Positions 34,234 through 43,559 of a stretch of 64,000 nucleotides of DNA are shown here, piece by piece. The translations under genes and the position numbers were made by a program. The stretch spans positions 2,356,001 through 2,420,000 of the forward strand of contig NZ_JACHND010000001.1 in the NCBI RefSeq assembly GCF_014205275.1. Direction: 5' to 3'. The first letter of the stretch is position 1; the number at the start of each line of letters is the position of its first letter. The DNA comes from Sphaerisporangium siamense. GTDB lineage: Bacteria > Actinomycetota > Actinomycetes > Streptosporangiales > Streptosporangiaceae. The notes below the pieces were generated by a model. It saw only the letters and a program-made list of their open reading frames with translations. It had not been told where the DNA came from and made no database searches.

Positions 34234-35067
34234 GTGAACGACGGCACGCTGATCCTGGCCGGTGCTCCCATCGGGCGTGCCGAGGACGCCTCTCCCCGGC
34301 TGCGCGAGGCCCTCGCGCGCGCCGACGTCATCGCCGCCGAGGACACCCGCCGGCTGCGCAGGCTCGCCGCCGACCTCGGGGTCATGCTCGCGGGGCGGGT
34401 GGTGTCCTACTACGACGGCAACGAGGCGGCGCGGGCGGCGGAACTGGTCGAGGCCCTGCGCGACGGCGACACCGTCCTGGTGATCACCGACGCGGGCATG
34501 CCCGGCGTGTCCGACCCCGGCTACCGCCTCACCCACCTCGCGGTCGAGGCGGGCATCCCGGTGACGGCGCTGCCCGGGCCGTCCGCGGTCACCACCGCGC
34601 TCGCGATCTCCGGCCTGCCGAGCGACCGGTTCTGCTTCGAGGGGTTCCCGCCGCGCAAACCCGGCGAGCGGGCCCGGCGGCTCGCGTCCCTGGCGGGCGA
34701 GGAGCGGACCATGGTGTTCTTCGAGGCGCCGCACCGCCTGCACGCCAGCCTCGCCGCGATGGCCGGGGCCTTCGGCGCGGACCGCCCCGCAGCCCTGTGC
34801 CGCGAGCTGACCAAGACCTACGAGGAGGTCGTGCGGGGCACGCTCGGAGAGCTGGCCGCGTGGGCGCAGGGCGAGGTGCGCGGCGAGATCACCCTGGTCG
34901 TCGCCGGGCACGCGCCCGGCGCGGCGGAGACCGACATCGGCGCACTGGTCGCGGAGGTCTCCCGGCAGGAGGCGGCCGGCGTGTCCCGCAAGCAGGCGAT
35001 CGTGGACGTGGCCAAGGCGGCGGGCGTCCCCAAGCGGGAGCTGTACGACGCCGTCCACCGCGCGTGA
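34234..35067 (+). CDS. rsmI: 16S rRNA (cytidine(1402)-2'-O)-methyltransferase
   Basis: 277-residue SAM-dependent enzyme that 2'-O-methylates C1402 in the 16S rRNA decoding site. TLILAGAPIGRAEDASPRLR opens the tetrapyrrole-methylase-like fold, AEDTRRLRRLAADLG is the typical RsmI A-E-D-T-R motif, ITDAGMPGVSDPGYRL the SAM-loop and FCFEGFPPRKPGERA the central motif. GTG at 34234 is chosen over the ATG at 34168 because it has an AGAGGATGGAC purine run upstream and gives the family length. It lies between the two pmt genes, within the segment that recombination of the repeats would invert. Confidence 0.92.
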   Translation: MNDGTLILAGAPIGRAEDASPRLREALARADVIAAEDTRRLRRLAADLGVMLAGRVVSYYDGNEAARAAELVEALRDGDTVLVITDAGMPGVSDPGYRLTHLAVEAGIPVTALPGPSAVTTALAISGLPSDRFCFEGFPPRKPGERARRLASLAGEERTMVFFEAPHRLHASLAAMAGAFGADRPAALCRELTKTYEEVVRGTLGELAAWAQGEVRGEITLVVAGHAPGAAETDIGALVAEVSRQEAAGVSRKQAIVDVAKAAGVPKRELYDAVHRA

Positions 35068-35170
35068 CCGCGCTCGCGTCGTAGGTGCGGCGGCATTCGG
35101 ACCGCCACGGAGCGTGTATGGGTCCTTGATCCTCTGGATCGGGAGCGCTTCCGCCCCATAAGGTGCCTGC

Positions 35171-36823
35171 GTGGCTGAGCGCGCCTTCCCTCTGAAATTA
35201 TTCAGAAAATTATCATTATCCGGACGGACGCCGGTTCCTTCGGCGGAGCGGCCAGACGGGGGATCCTCGATCCGCGACCGCCTGACGCCCCCGTTCCCGG
35301 GCGGCTCCCTCTGGGCCTGGCTGGGCCCGGTGCTGGTCGCGACGTTCGGCGCTCTGCTCCGCTTCGACCGCCTGGGCACGCCCAAGGCGATCGTGTTCGA
35401 CGAGACGTACTACGCCAAGGACGCCCTGTCCCTGATCACCTACGGCGTCGAACGCACCTTCCTCGGCACGTCGGAGAACCCGATCGCCGACCAGAGACTC
35501 ATGGCCGGCCGCCGGGACCTGTGGGCGACCTGCGCGCCCGACAACCTCGACCCGTGCGCCTCCTACGTGGCCCATCCTCCGTTGGGTAAGTGGTTGATCG
35601 GGGTGGGGGAGTGGTTGTGGGGGGCTGATCCGTTCGGGTGGCGTTTCGCGGCGGCTGTGCTGGGGTCGTTGTCGATTCTGCTGGTGGCGCGGGTGGCGCG
35701 GCGGATGACGCGGTCGACGTTGCTGGGGTGTCTGGCGGGGTTGCTGCTGGCGTTGGACGGGTTGCATTTCGTGTTGTCCCGTGCGGCGTTGCTGGATGTG
35801 TTCCTGATGTTCTGGGTGCTGGCGGGTTTCGGGTGCCTGGTGGTGGATCGGGATCGGGCGCGGGAGCGTCTGGCGCGGTGGTATGAGGGGTCTTCGCTTT
35901 CGGGGGCGGGTCCGTGGCTTGGGGTGCGGCCGTGGCGGATCGGTGCGGGGGTGTGCCTGGGGGCGGCGGTGGCGACCAAGTGGAGCGGGGTGTTCTTCTT
36001 GGTGGCTTTCGCGGTGATGTCGTTGGTGTGGGATGCGGGGGCGCGGCGTGCGGTGGGGTTGCGTCGTCCGTTCGCGGGGGCGTTGCGGCGGGATGTGCCC
36101 ACGGCGCTGGCGGGGCTTGGTCTGGTGCCGGTGGTGGTGTATGTGGCGAGTTGGGCGGGGTGGTTCGCCACGCCGTACGGGTACGGCCGCAACTGGGCCC
36201 AAGCCACCAGCAGCGGCTGGAGCTACTGGGTGTTCAGCTCGGTCCGCTCATGGATCGACTACCAGATCCAGGTGCTCGGGTACCACACCGGGCTCGACCA
36301 GTCGCACCCCTACCAGTCCTGGCCCTGGCAGTGGCCGCTGCTGCTGCGCCCGGTCGCCTTCCACTACGTCGGCGGCGCCGAGACCTGCGGCGCCCCGTCG
36401 TGCGCGCAGGCGGTGCTCGGGGTGGGCACGCCCGTCATCTGGTACGGCGCCCTCATCGCCCTCATCGGCCTCATCGCCTGGTACGTGGCCACCCGTGACT
36501 GGCGGGCCGGAGCCGTGCTGCTCGCCTACGCCGTCGGCTGGCTGCCCTGGTTCTACTACGCCATCGCCGACAAGCGGACCATGTTCCTGTTCTACATGGC
36601 CCCGATGCTGCCGTTCATGGCGATCGCCCTGGCCTTGGGGGCGGGGTTGCTGATCGGACGGGCGAGCCCCCAGTCGTCCCGCAGAGTGCTCGGCGCGGCC
36701 GTCGTCGGGTCGTTCACCCTGCTCGCGTTGATCAACTTCTGGTGGCTGTACCCCGTCATCACCGCCGAGGACATCCCCTACGACGACTGGCACCGGCGCA
36801 TGTTCTTCCCTAGCTGGATCTAG
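35171..36823 (+). CDS. pmt: Dolichyl/polyprenyl-phosphate-mannose--protein mannosyltransferase (copy 2)
   Basis: 550-residue GT39 mannosyltransferase like copy 1 but with its own N-terminus (SLWAWLGPVLVATFGALLRF, IVFDETYYAKDALSL) and a different extracytoplasmic loop (SENPIADQRLMAGRRDLWAT). Residues about 135-348 are encoded by the repeat shared with copy 1. Then comes a diverged loop (QVLGYHTGLDQSHPYQSWPW) and another highly similar stretch (AQAVLGVGTPVIWYGALIAL). GTG start at 35171. It is 104 bases downstream of rsmI. Its 3' end overlaps the convergent glycosyltransferase by 14 bases. The two copies may differ in acceptor choice; that is a guess. Confidence 0.9.
   Translation: MAERAFPLKLFRKLSLSGRTPVPSAERPDGGSSIRDRLTPPFPGGSLWAWLGPVLVATFGALLRFDRLGTPKAIVFDETYYAKDALSLITYGVERTFLGTSENPIADQRLMAGRRDLWATCAPDNLDPCASYVAHPPLGKWLIGVGEWLWGADPFGWRFAAAVLGSLSILLVARVARRMTRSTLLGCLAGLLLALDGLHFVLSRAALLDVFLMFWVLAGFGCLVVDRDRARERLARWYEGSSLSGAGPWLGVRPWRIGAGVCLGAAVATKWSGVFFLVAFAVMSLVWDAGARRAVGLRRPFAGALRRDVPTALAGLGLVPVVVYVASWAGWFATPYGYGRNWAQATSSGWSYWVFSSVRSWIDYQIQVLGYHTGLDQSHPYQSWPWQWPLLLRPVAFHYVGGAETCGAPSCAQAVLGVGTPVIWYGALIALIGLIAWYVATRDWRAGAVLLAYAVGWLPWFYYAIADKRTMFLFYMAPMLPFMAIALALGAGLLIGRASPQSSRRVLGAAVVGSFTLLALINFWWLYPVITAEDIPYDDWHRRMFFPSWI
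35572..36216 (+). repeat. 645-bp inverted repeat, copy inside pmt copy 2
   Basis: Inverted partner of 33101-33745. Translations in three frames of the two copies agree residue for residue, and long stretches checked by eye match base for base. Silent positions are therefore also conserved, which points to recent gene conversion or duplication rather than protein-level selection. Confidence 0.93.
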
Positions 36824-38318
36824 CGGAGGCCGGCGCGCGCCGCCAGGGCGGCCGCACCCCTTCGTGGAGGGCGATGGCGGCGGACAGGAACGCCAGGGGC
36901 AGCGCCGGCAGCAGGTAGCGGTAGTCGAACTCCGCCGTGGCGGCGGGCGCCACCACCAGGGCGGCCGACGCCACCCAGGGCAGCAGCCCCGGCCCGCCCA
37001 GCTTGCGCCACCGCGCGATCACCCCGGCCGCGCCGACCAGCAGCGCCAGGCCCAGCACCAGGCCCGGCATGTACACCACCCGCTGGTAGCGCTCCATGAT
37101 CGTGGCCCACGGCCAGTACGCGTGGGTGCTCGCGCGGCCCTGCTCGTAGGCCACCAGGTCGCGGTCCACCGTGCCCTGGTAGCTCTTCCAGGTCGGCGGC
37201 GACTTCTGCAGCCGGTCCGGATCCTTGGCGGTGACGCCCTTGCTGTCGAACTCGTACTGCATGTACGTGAGCGCGTCGGGGAACACCGGGCGGTCCCAGC
37301 GGAAGCTGCGCAGCAGGTCACCCCAGACGGCGGCCAGGTAGTCGCCGGGCTGGGCGAGGATCGCCCGCTTGGCGAACGTGCCCGCCGCGTCGTTGACGTG
37401 CCGGTCGAACTTGTCGGTGCCCCAGCGGTGCAGCACCTCGCCGCGGCCGGTGTACCACAGGTACCACTGGGAGAACTGGCTGCGCGCGAAGGCCGGGTTG
37501 ACGCACAGCGGGATCAGCTCCTGTTCGCGCTGCAGGTCCGGCTTGATCTTCTTGCAGTCCGCGAACTTCGCCGTGCGCATGTAGAGGATCAGCCCGTCGC
37601 TCTGCGTCAGCGCGAACTGCCCCTGCGCCGCGGCGAACCAGCCCATGTACGCCACCACCGGCACCGCGCACGCCGTCACCACCGCCAGGATGGGCTTCCA
37701 GCCGGTGCGCTTGATGAGCAGGAAGACCACGACCACGGCCAGGATGGGCAGGCCGATGCTGCGCGTCAGCGCGGTGAGCGCGAGCAGTAGCCCGACCGCC
37801 ACGCCGGAACGCCACGACAGGCGGCGGTGCCACAGCACCAGCGTCACCAGGCCCACGATGAGCAGGGTGAACATGGTGTCGGACATGATGAGCTGTTCGA
37901 GCTGGATCTGGTAGGCGTCGAACAGCACCGGGACGGCGGCCAGCGTCGCGCCCCAGTCGGGCAGGCCGAACCTGCGCCTGAGCAGCACGTAGATGAGCAC
38001 CGCCGTCGCCAGGCCCATGAGGTGCTGGGTGAAGACCACCAGCCCGAAACTGTGGAAGGGCTTGAGCACCAGGAGCCAGAAACCGTACCCGTCCGGGCGG
38101 ATCGGGTGCGGGCGGGGGTGCAGGGCGACGGAGACGTACTCGTAGGAGTCGTTGAACCACATGGCCGGCCGGTAGCCGAGCATGGCGATCACGCGCAGCG
38201 CCGCGCCCAGCGTGAAAGCGATCACGAAAAGGCGGCGGCGCCGGAGAAACCCCAGGACACGCGCGCGCTTGCTCCGCGCCGGCGCGTCGGCCTGCGCCGG
38301 TTCGGCTACGGTCACCAT
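36810..38318 (-). CDS. Integral membrane glycosyltransferase, GT39/ArnT-like
   Basis: 502 residues. Cytoplasmic basic N-terminus (ARSKRARVLGFLRRRRLF), then about ten hydrophobic helices. AMWFNDSYEYVSVALHPRPH carries an acidic Asp in the first extracytoplasmic loop, as in GT-C enzymes. SFGLVVFTQHLMGLATAVLI and LLLALTALTRSIGLPILAVV are typical of the 39-like family. A large C-terminal exported portion with DRDLVAYEQGRASTHAYWPW follows. The lipid-linked sugar donor and the acceptor are unknown. It converges with pmt copy 2 and is 81 bases from the divergent GT2 gene. Confidence 0.78.
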   Translation of the reverse strand: MVTVAEPAQADAPARSKRARVLGFLRRRRLFVIAFTLGAALRVIAMLGYRPAMWFNDSYEYVSVALHPRPHPIRPDGYGFWLLVLKPFHSFGLVVFTQHLMGLATAVLIYVLLRRRFGLPDWGATLAAVPVLFDAYQIQLEQLIMSDTMFTLLIVGLVTLVLWHRRLSWRSGVAVGLLLALTALTRSIGLPILAVVVVFLLIKRTGWKPILAVVTACAVPVVAYMGWFAAAQGQFALTQSDGLILYMRTAKFADCKKIKPDLQREQELIPLCVNPAFARSQFSQWYLWYTGRGEVLHRWGTDKFDRHVNDAAGTFAKRAILAQPGDYLAAVWGDLLRSFRWDRPVFPDALTYMQYEFDSKGVTAKDPDRLQKSPPTWKSYQGTVDRDLVAYEQGRASTHAYWPWATIMERYQRVVYMPGLVLGLALLVGAAGVIARWRKLGGPGLLPWVASAALVVAPAATAEFDYRYLLPALPLAFLSAAIALHEGVRPPWRRAPASARSS

Positions 38319-38399
38319 GGTTTACAGGATGCCAGCCGTTTCGCGGAGTTGACCCGAGCACCGGAGGGCAGAGGGCATCATGGTTGAACTACGCACCTG

Positions 38400-39671
38400 A
38401 TGATCGAAGCGCGAACGAGGGGTTTCGACGTGGAACTGACTGTGGTCATGCCGTGCCTGAACGAGGCGGAGACCGTCGAAACGTGCGTGCGCAAGGCGTT
38501 GGGCTACATGGCCGAGCACGGCATCGAGGGCGAGGTGGTGATCGCCGACAACGGCAGCACCGACGGCTCCCAGCAGCTCGCCAGAGACGCCGGCGCCCGC
38601 GTCGTCCACGTCGACCAGAAGGGGTACGGCAACGCCCTCATGGGCGGCATCCGCGCCGCGCGCGGCCGCTACGTGATCATGGGAGACGCCGACGACTCCT
38701 ACGACTTCACCGCGCTGATGCCCTTCGTCGAGGAGCTGCGCGACGGCGCCGACCTGGTCATGGGCAACCGCTTCCGCGGCGGCATCGCCCCCGGCGCCAT
38801 GCCCCCCCTGCACCGCTACCTCGGCAACCCGGTGCTGTCGTTCATCGGCCGGCTGTTCTTCCCGAGCGCCATCCGCGACTTCCACTGCGGCCTGCGCGGG
38901 TTCCGCCGCGACTCGATCCTCAACCTGGGCCTGCAGACCGGCGGCATGGAGTTCGCCAGCGAGATGGTCGTGAAGTCCACGATCCAGGGCCTGGACGTCC
39001 GCGAGGTGCCCACCACCCTCAGCCCCGACGGCCGGTCCCGCCCGCCGCACCTGCGCTCCTGGCGGGACGGCTGGCGCCACCTGCGCTTCCTGCTGCTCTA
39101 CAGCCCCCGCTGGCTGTTCTTCATCCCCGGCCTCGTCCTGATGGCGCTCGGCCTCACCGCCGGCACCGCCCTCACCTTCGGCCCGGTGTACATCGGCAAG
39201 CTGGCCTTCGACGTCGACACGCTGGTCGGGGCGTCGGCGGCCGTCGTCATCGGTTTCCAGGCGGTGCTGTTCGCGCTGTTCACCAAGGTCTACGCCGCCG
39301 AAGAGGGGTTCCTCCCCGAGGACAGGCGCATCCGGCGCCTGGTCGACGTGGTCACCCTGGAACGCGGCCTGATCGCGGGCGGCCTGCTGGCCCTCGCGGG
39401 CCTGGCGGGCATGGTCGCCTCGCTGGCGCACTGGCAGGTGCGCAACTTCGGCGAGCTGATCCCCGCCGAGTCGCTGCGCCTGGTCGTGCCCTCCGCGACC
39501 GCCCTCGTCATCAGCTTCCAGACCATCTTCGCGGCCCTGTTCATCAGCATCCTCGGCATCCGCAGGACCAAGGAGACCCCCGCCGACGTCGCCGCCTCCG
39601 CCGCCGAAGAGGCCGCGGAAGCCGTGCGGATGGCGCGTCCCGCCGCCGCGCAGCACGAGGACGCCCTCTAG
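38400..39671 (+). CDS. GT2 family polyprenyl-phosphate sugar transferase with membrane tail
   Basis: 423 residues. Residues about 10-225 are a GT2 domain: LTVVMPCLNEAETVETCVRK, VIADNGSTDGSQQLARDAGA, GDADDSYDF (the D-x-D catalytic metal site) and DFHCGLRGFRRDSI. Four hydrophobic segments follow (about 240-400), such as WLFFIPGLVLMALGLTAG. This matches polyprenyl-phosphate glucose/mannose synthases that make the donor for GT39 and GT-C enzymes, so it is a reasonable donor supplier for the pmt genes (inferred). ATG 38400, or GTG 38430 giving MELTVV-, are both possible starts. Confidence 0.82.
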   Translation: MIEARTRGFDVELTVVMPCLNEAETVETCVRKALGYMAEHGIEGEVVIADNGSTDGSQQLARDAGARVVHVDQKGYGNALMGGIRAARGRYVIMGDADDSYDFTALMPFVEELRDGADLVMGNRFRGGIAPGAMPPLHRYLGNPVLSFIGRLFFPSAIRDFHCGLRGFRRDSILNLGLQTGGMEFASEMVVKSTIQGLDVREVPTTLSPDGRSRPPHLRSWRDGWRHLRFLLLYSPRWLFFIPGLVLMALGLTAGTALTFGPVYIGKLAFDVDTLVGASAAVVIGFQAVLFALFTKVYAAEEGFLPEDRRIRRLVDVVTLERGLIAGGLLALAGLAGMVASLAHWQVRNFGELIPAESLRLVVPSATALVISFQTIFAALFISILGIRRTKETPADVAASAAEEAAEAVRMARPAAAQHEDAL

Positions 39672-39755
39672 CGTCCTCGTGGGTTTCGACGACAACCGAA
39701 GCGAGATGCGCATAAGGGTTCGAGGCTGACGGCGTGGGCCTCTAGGCTTGATGCC

Positions 39756-41546
39756 ATGTCCGAGCAGTCCCAGCACATCTTGACCGCCGTCGCCTGGCCC
39801 TACGCCAACGGCCCCCGTCACATCGGGCACGTCTCCGGGTTCGGCGTGCCGTCCGACGTCTTCAGCCGCTACCAGCGGATGGCGGGCAACAAGGTGCTGA
39901 TGGTCAGCGGCACCGACGAGCACGGCACGCCCATCCAGGTGCAGGCCGACCGCGAGGGCGTCACCGCTCGCGAGCTCGCCGACCGCTACAACCGGGTGAT
40001 CGCCGAGGACCTGACCGCCCTGGGCCTGTCGTACGACCTGTTCACGCGCACCACGACGGCCAACCACTACGCCGTCGCGCAAGAGATCTTCAAGGGCCTG
40101 CACGCGAACGGCTACGTCTTCCCGAAGACGACCATGGGCGCGGTCTCGCCCTCCACCGGGCGCACCCTTCCGGACCGCTACATCGAGGGCACCTGCCCCA
40201 TCTGCGGGTACGACGGCGCACGCGGCGACCAGTGCGACAACTGCGGCAACCAGCTCGACCCGATCGACCTGATCAACCCCAAGAGCCGCATCAACGGCGA
40301 GACGCCCAAGTTCATCGAGACCGAGCACTTCATGCTCGACCTGCCGGCGTTCTCCGAGGTCCTGGGCTCCTGGCTGCAGTCCAAGCAGGGCGAGTGGCGG
40401 CCCAACGTCCTGAAGTTCTCGCTCAACCTCCTCGGCGACATGCAGCCCCGCGCCATCAGCCGCGACCTCGACTGGGGCGTGCCCATCCCCCTGGACGGCT
40501 GGCGCGACCGCGAGGACAAGCGGCTGTACGTCTGGTTCGACGCGGTCATCGGCTACCTCAGCGCCTCGATCGAGTGGGCGCGCCGCTCGGGCGACCCGGA
40601 CGCCTGGCGGCAGTGGTGGCAGAACCCCGACGCCCGCGGCTACTACTTCATGGGCAAGGACAACATCGTCTTCCACTCCGAGATCTGGCCCGCCATGCTG
40701 CTCGGCTACAACGGCGAGGGGGCGCGCGGCGGCTCGCCGGGCTCGCTCGGCAAGCTGGCCCTGCCGTCGGAGGTCGTCTCCAGCGAGTTCCTCACCATGG
40801 AGGGCCGCAAGTTCTCCTCCAGCCGCCAGGTCGTGATCTACGTGCGCGACTTCCTGTCGCGCTACGACGCCGACGCCCTGCGCTACTACATCGCGGTCGC
40901 CGGCCCGGAGAACCAGGACACCGACTTCACCTGGTCGGAGTTCGTCAACAGGAACAACGGCGAGCTGGTCGCCGCCTGGGGCAACCTCGTCAACCGGTCG
41001 ATCTCGATGGCCGCCAAGAACTTCGGCGCGGTGCCCGAGGCCGGCGAGCTGTCCGACGCCGACCGCGCGCTGCTGGCGCGCAGCCGCGGGGCCTTCTCCG
41101 CCGTCGGCGCCGAGCTCGGCAGGTCGCGGTTCAAGAACGCCGTCACCGAGGCGTTCGACGTCGTCCGCGACGCCAACCGCTACCTCGCCGAGCAGGAGCC
41201 CTGGAAGCTCAAGGACGATCCCGAGCGCGTGAAGTCGATCCTCCACGTCGCCCTCCAGGTCGTGGACGACGCCAAGACCCTGCTCACTCCGTTCCTGCCG
41301 GCGTCCTCCAACAAGGTCCACGCCATGCTCGGCGGCGAGGGCGTCTGGTCCGGCATGCCGCGGATCGAGGAGGTCGACGAGGACGGCCGCCCGGCGTACC
41401 CGGTGATCACCGGAGAGTACGAGGGACAGGCCCGCTGGGAGTCCACCCCGCTGCGGTCCGGCACGCCGCTGGCGCCGCCCACTCCGCTGTTCGCCAAGCT
41501 CGATCCCAAGGTGGTCGACGAAGAGCTCGCCCGCCTCGGAGAGTGA
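39756..41546 (+). CDS. metG: Methionyl-tRNA synthetase
   Basis: 596-residue class I aminoacyl-tRNA synthetase that charges tRNA-Met. [19 protein letters not shown] carries the HIGH motif, [17 protein letters not shown] the zinc-binding Cys pairs, and [10 protein letters not shown] the KMSKS loop (here KFSSS, the usual form in actinobacteria). The C-terminal anticodon-binding domain spans about residues 400-540. It begins the core run metG-tatD, with 7 bases to the next gene. Confidence 0.96.
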   Translation: MSEQSQHILTAVAWPYANGPRHIGHVSGFGVPSDVFSRYQRMAGNKVLMVSGTDEHGTPIQVQADREGVTARELADRYNRVIAEDLTALGLSYDLFTRTTTANHYAVAQEIFKGLHANGYVFPKTTMGAVSPSTGRTLPDRYIEGTCPICGYDGARGDQCDNCGNQLDPIDLINPKSRINGETPKFIETEHFMLDLPAFSEVLGSWLQSKQGEWRPNVLKFSLNLLGDMQPRAISRDLDWGVPIPLDGWRDREDKRLYVWFDAVIGYLSASIEWARRSGDPDAWRQWWQNPDARGYYFMGKDNIVFHSEIWPAMLLGYNGEGARGGSPGSLGKLALPSEVVSSEFLTMEGRKFSSSRQVVIYVRDFLSRYDADALRYYIAVAGPENQDTDFTWSEFVNRNNGELVAAWGNLVNRSISMAAKNFGAVPEAGELSDADRALLARSRGAFSAVGAELGRSRFKNAVTEAFDVVRDANRYLAEQEPWKLKDDPERVKSILHVALQVVDDAKTLLTPFLPASSNKVHAMLGGEGVWSGMPRIEEVDEDGRPAYPVITGEYEGQARWESTPLRSGTPLAPPTPLFAKLDPKVVDEELARLGE

Positions 41547-41553
41547 CGACGCG

Positions 41554-42411
41554 ATGAGCCAGGCGGTTCCGCCCGCGCCCGAGCCGCTCGGCGCGGAGGT
41601 CTTCGACAGCCACTGCCACCTCGACATCATGGTCGGCGAGCGCAAGGCGTCCTCCGGGGACGCCGTCGCGCTCGCCGCACAGGCGTCGGGCACGGGGGTG
41701 GGCAAGATCCTCGCCGAGGCCCGGGCGGTGGGCGTCACCCGCCTCGTGACCATCGGCTACGATCTGCGCTCCTCGCGGTGGGGCGCCGAGGTCGCCCGCG
41801 AGCACGACGGCGTGTACGCCGGGGTGGCCATCCACCCCAACGAGGCGCACGCCGCCACGCCCGAGGTCCTGGACGAGATCGAGAAGCTGGCCCGCGAGCC
41901 GCAGGTCCGGGCCGTGGGCGAGACCGGGCTGGACTTCTTCCGCGACTGGGCGTCCCGCGAGGACCAGGAGGCGTCGTTCCGCGCGCACATCGAGATCGCG
42001 AAGCGGACGGGCAAGGCGCTGGTGATCCACGACCGCGACGCCCACGACGACGTCCTGCGCGTCCTCGCCGACGCGGGCGCGCCCGCGGTGGTCGTCTTCC
42101 ACAGCTACTCCGGCGACGCCGCCATGGCCCGGCGGTGCGTCGAAGCCGGGTACTTCATGTCCTTCTCCGGCCCGGTCACCTACAAGAACGCCGGCCATCT
42201 CCGCGAGGCCGCCGAGGTCGCCCCGCCCGAGCTCATGCTCGTCGAGACCGACGCCCCCTACCTGCCGCCCACCCCGCACCGCGGCAAGCCCAACGCGCCG
42301 TACCTCATCCCGCTCACGCTGCGCTGCCTGGCCGAGGTCAAGGGCATGGACGCCGACGCCCTGGCCCGCGCCGTCGACGCCAACGGCGAGCGCGTCTTCG
42401 GCGCGTGGTGA
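41554..42411 (+). CDS. TatD family metal-dependent hydrolase
   Basis: 285-residue TIM-barrel hydrolase, metal-dependent, with 3'-5' DNase activity in studied members. EVFDSHCHLDIM holds the H-x-H motif. AIHPNEAH, AVGETGLDFFRDWASREDQE (Glu ligand) and KALVIHDRDAHDDVLRVL, VFHSYSGDAAMARRC, LMLVETDAPYLPPTPHRGKP (Asp) follow the family order. Together with metG, rpf and rsmA this is the common actinobacterial gene order. Confidence 0.92.
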   Translation: MSQAVPPAPEPLGAEVFDSHCHLDIMVGERKASSGDAVALAAQASGTGVGKILAEARAVGVTRLVTIGYDLRSSRWGAEVAREHDGVYAGVAIHPNEAHAATPEVLDEIEKLAREPQVRAVGETGLDFFRDWASREDQEASFRAHIEIAKRTGKALVIHDRDAHDDVLRVLADAGAPAVVVFHSYSGDAAMARRCVEAGYFMSFSGPVTYKNAGHLREAAEVAPPELMLVETDAPYLPPTPHRGKPNAPYLIPLTLRCLAEVKGMDADALARAVDANGERVFGAW

Positions 42412-42481
42412 ACTCCCGGCGGCCTCTCCGGTAACTCCAAGCGACCACAATCTCACGGACCGCTTTCGGCCATCCGGTTGA

Positions 42482-43507
42482 GTGCCCGTGGAGGCGGCGC
42501 TAGCGTCGGCAGCCGGTCTACTCGAAGGACGCGCCGTGCCTCCATCCTCGGCGCCGGCCGCCCGGCGTCCCGGGTCGCGCCGTGCCCCGCGCCGCCCCTC
42601 CCGCCTGCGCGCCGTCGCCTCCTCCCGAGGGGCGGCGGTGCTCTGCGCTGTCGTGGCGGGCGTGACCTCCGCCCTGCTCGTCGCCGACGTGCTGGCCAAG
42701 GACGTCCGGCTGATCGTGGACGGCGGCGAGACCACCGTCCTCAGCTTCGGCGGCACCGTCGGCGAGGTCCTCGCGCACGCGCGGGTCCCGGTCGGCCCGG
42801 GCGACCACGTCGATCCGGCGCCCGGCCGCGCGGTGGGCGACGGCGCCGCCATCGTCGTGCGGCACGCCCGGCGGCTGGTGCTCACCCTCGACGGCCGCAG
42901 GACCACCCACACGGTCACGGCGCTCAACGTGGGGGAGGCCCTGCAGCAGCTCGACCTCGCCCGGCGCCCGGCCACGCTGTCGGCCTCCACGATGCGGCAG
43001 ATCCCGGTGTCCGGGTTCGCGCTGAGCGTCCGCACGCAGCGCCGGGTCACGGTCGTGCGGGGCGGCGTGCGGCTGGACCTTCTGACCTACGGCCGCACGG
43101 TGCGCTCCGTGCTCGCGCAGCACAAGATCAGCCTGGCCCGGGGCGACCGGGTGAGCCCGCCACTGCACGCCTTTCCCGAGGACAGCCAGGTCATCCGGAT
43201 CATTCCCGCCCCGCCGCCCCCGCCCGTCCACGTGACTCCGATCAGCGCGTGGGTGGCCTCGCTCAACTGGGGGGCGCTCGCCCGCTGCCAGAGCCTCGGC
43301 GACCCCAAGTCGTTCGACCCGCGGGGGCCGTACTACGGCATGTACCAGTTCAGCCTGCCCATGTGGCGGGCTGTGGGCGGTACCAGGACCCCGCTGGACT
43401 GGCCCGCGGACGAGCAGACCTACCGCGCCCAGCTGCTCTACCAGAGGGTCGCGGGCCGCTGGCACGGCCAGTGGCCGGACTGTGGCGCGCGGCTGTTCAC
43501 CCGGTGA
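42482..43507 (+). CDS. Rpf-like cell-wall protein with DUF348 repeats (altered catalytic site)
   Basis: 341 residues, starting from GTG at 42482. After a basic N-terminus, a hydrophobic anchor or signal ([20 protein letters not shown], about 51-70) exports the protein. Three DUF348/ubiquitin-like modules follow ([60 protein letters not shown]). The C-terminal domain [38 protein letters not shown] aligns with resuscitation-promoting factor/transglycosylase domains. The catalytic Glu, normally in a C-E-S-G-G motif, is a Gln here (C-Q-S-L-G). It sits upstream of rsmA, the usual position for rpfB-type genes. Confidence 0.85.
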   Translation: MPVEAALASAAGLLEGRAVPPSSAPAARRPGSRRAPRRPSRLRAVASSRGAAVLCAVVAGVTSALLVADVLAKDVRLIVDGGETTVLSFGGTVGEVLAHARVPVGPGDHVDPAPGRAVGDGAAIVVRHARRLVLTLDGRRTTHTVTALNVGEALQQLDLARRPATLSASTMRQIPVSGFALSVRTQRRVTVVRGGVRLDLLTYGRTVRSVLAQHKISLARGDRVSPPLHAFPEDSQVIRIIPAPPPPPVHVTPISAWVASLNWGALARCQSLGDPKSFDPRGPYYGMYQFSLPMWRAVGGTRTPLDWPADEQTYRAQLLYQRVAGRWHGQWPDCGARLFTR

Positions 43508-43559
43508 GCGTCACGGGCGTGCGCCGACGCGTGTGCCGCGGGTGCGGGACACTGGGGGA

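Noticed and set aside
34108-35385. Upstream extension of the pmt copy 1 frame
   Set aside because: It runs antisense through rsmI and the second pmt start; the ATG at 34107 gives the usual N-terminus.
38322-41753. 1143-residue minus-strand ORF opposite metG and the GT2 gene
   Set aside because: Antisense shadow; the metG and GT2 frames are unmistakable.
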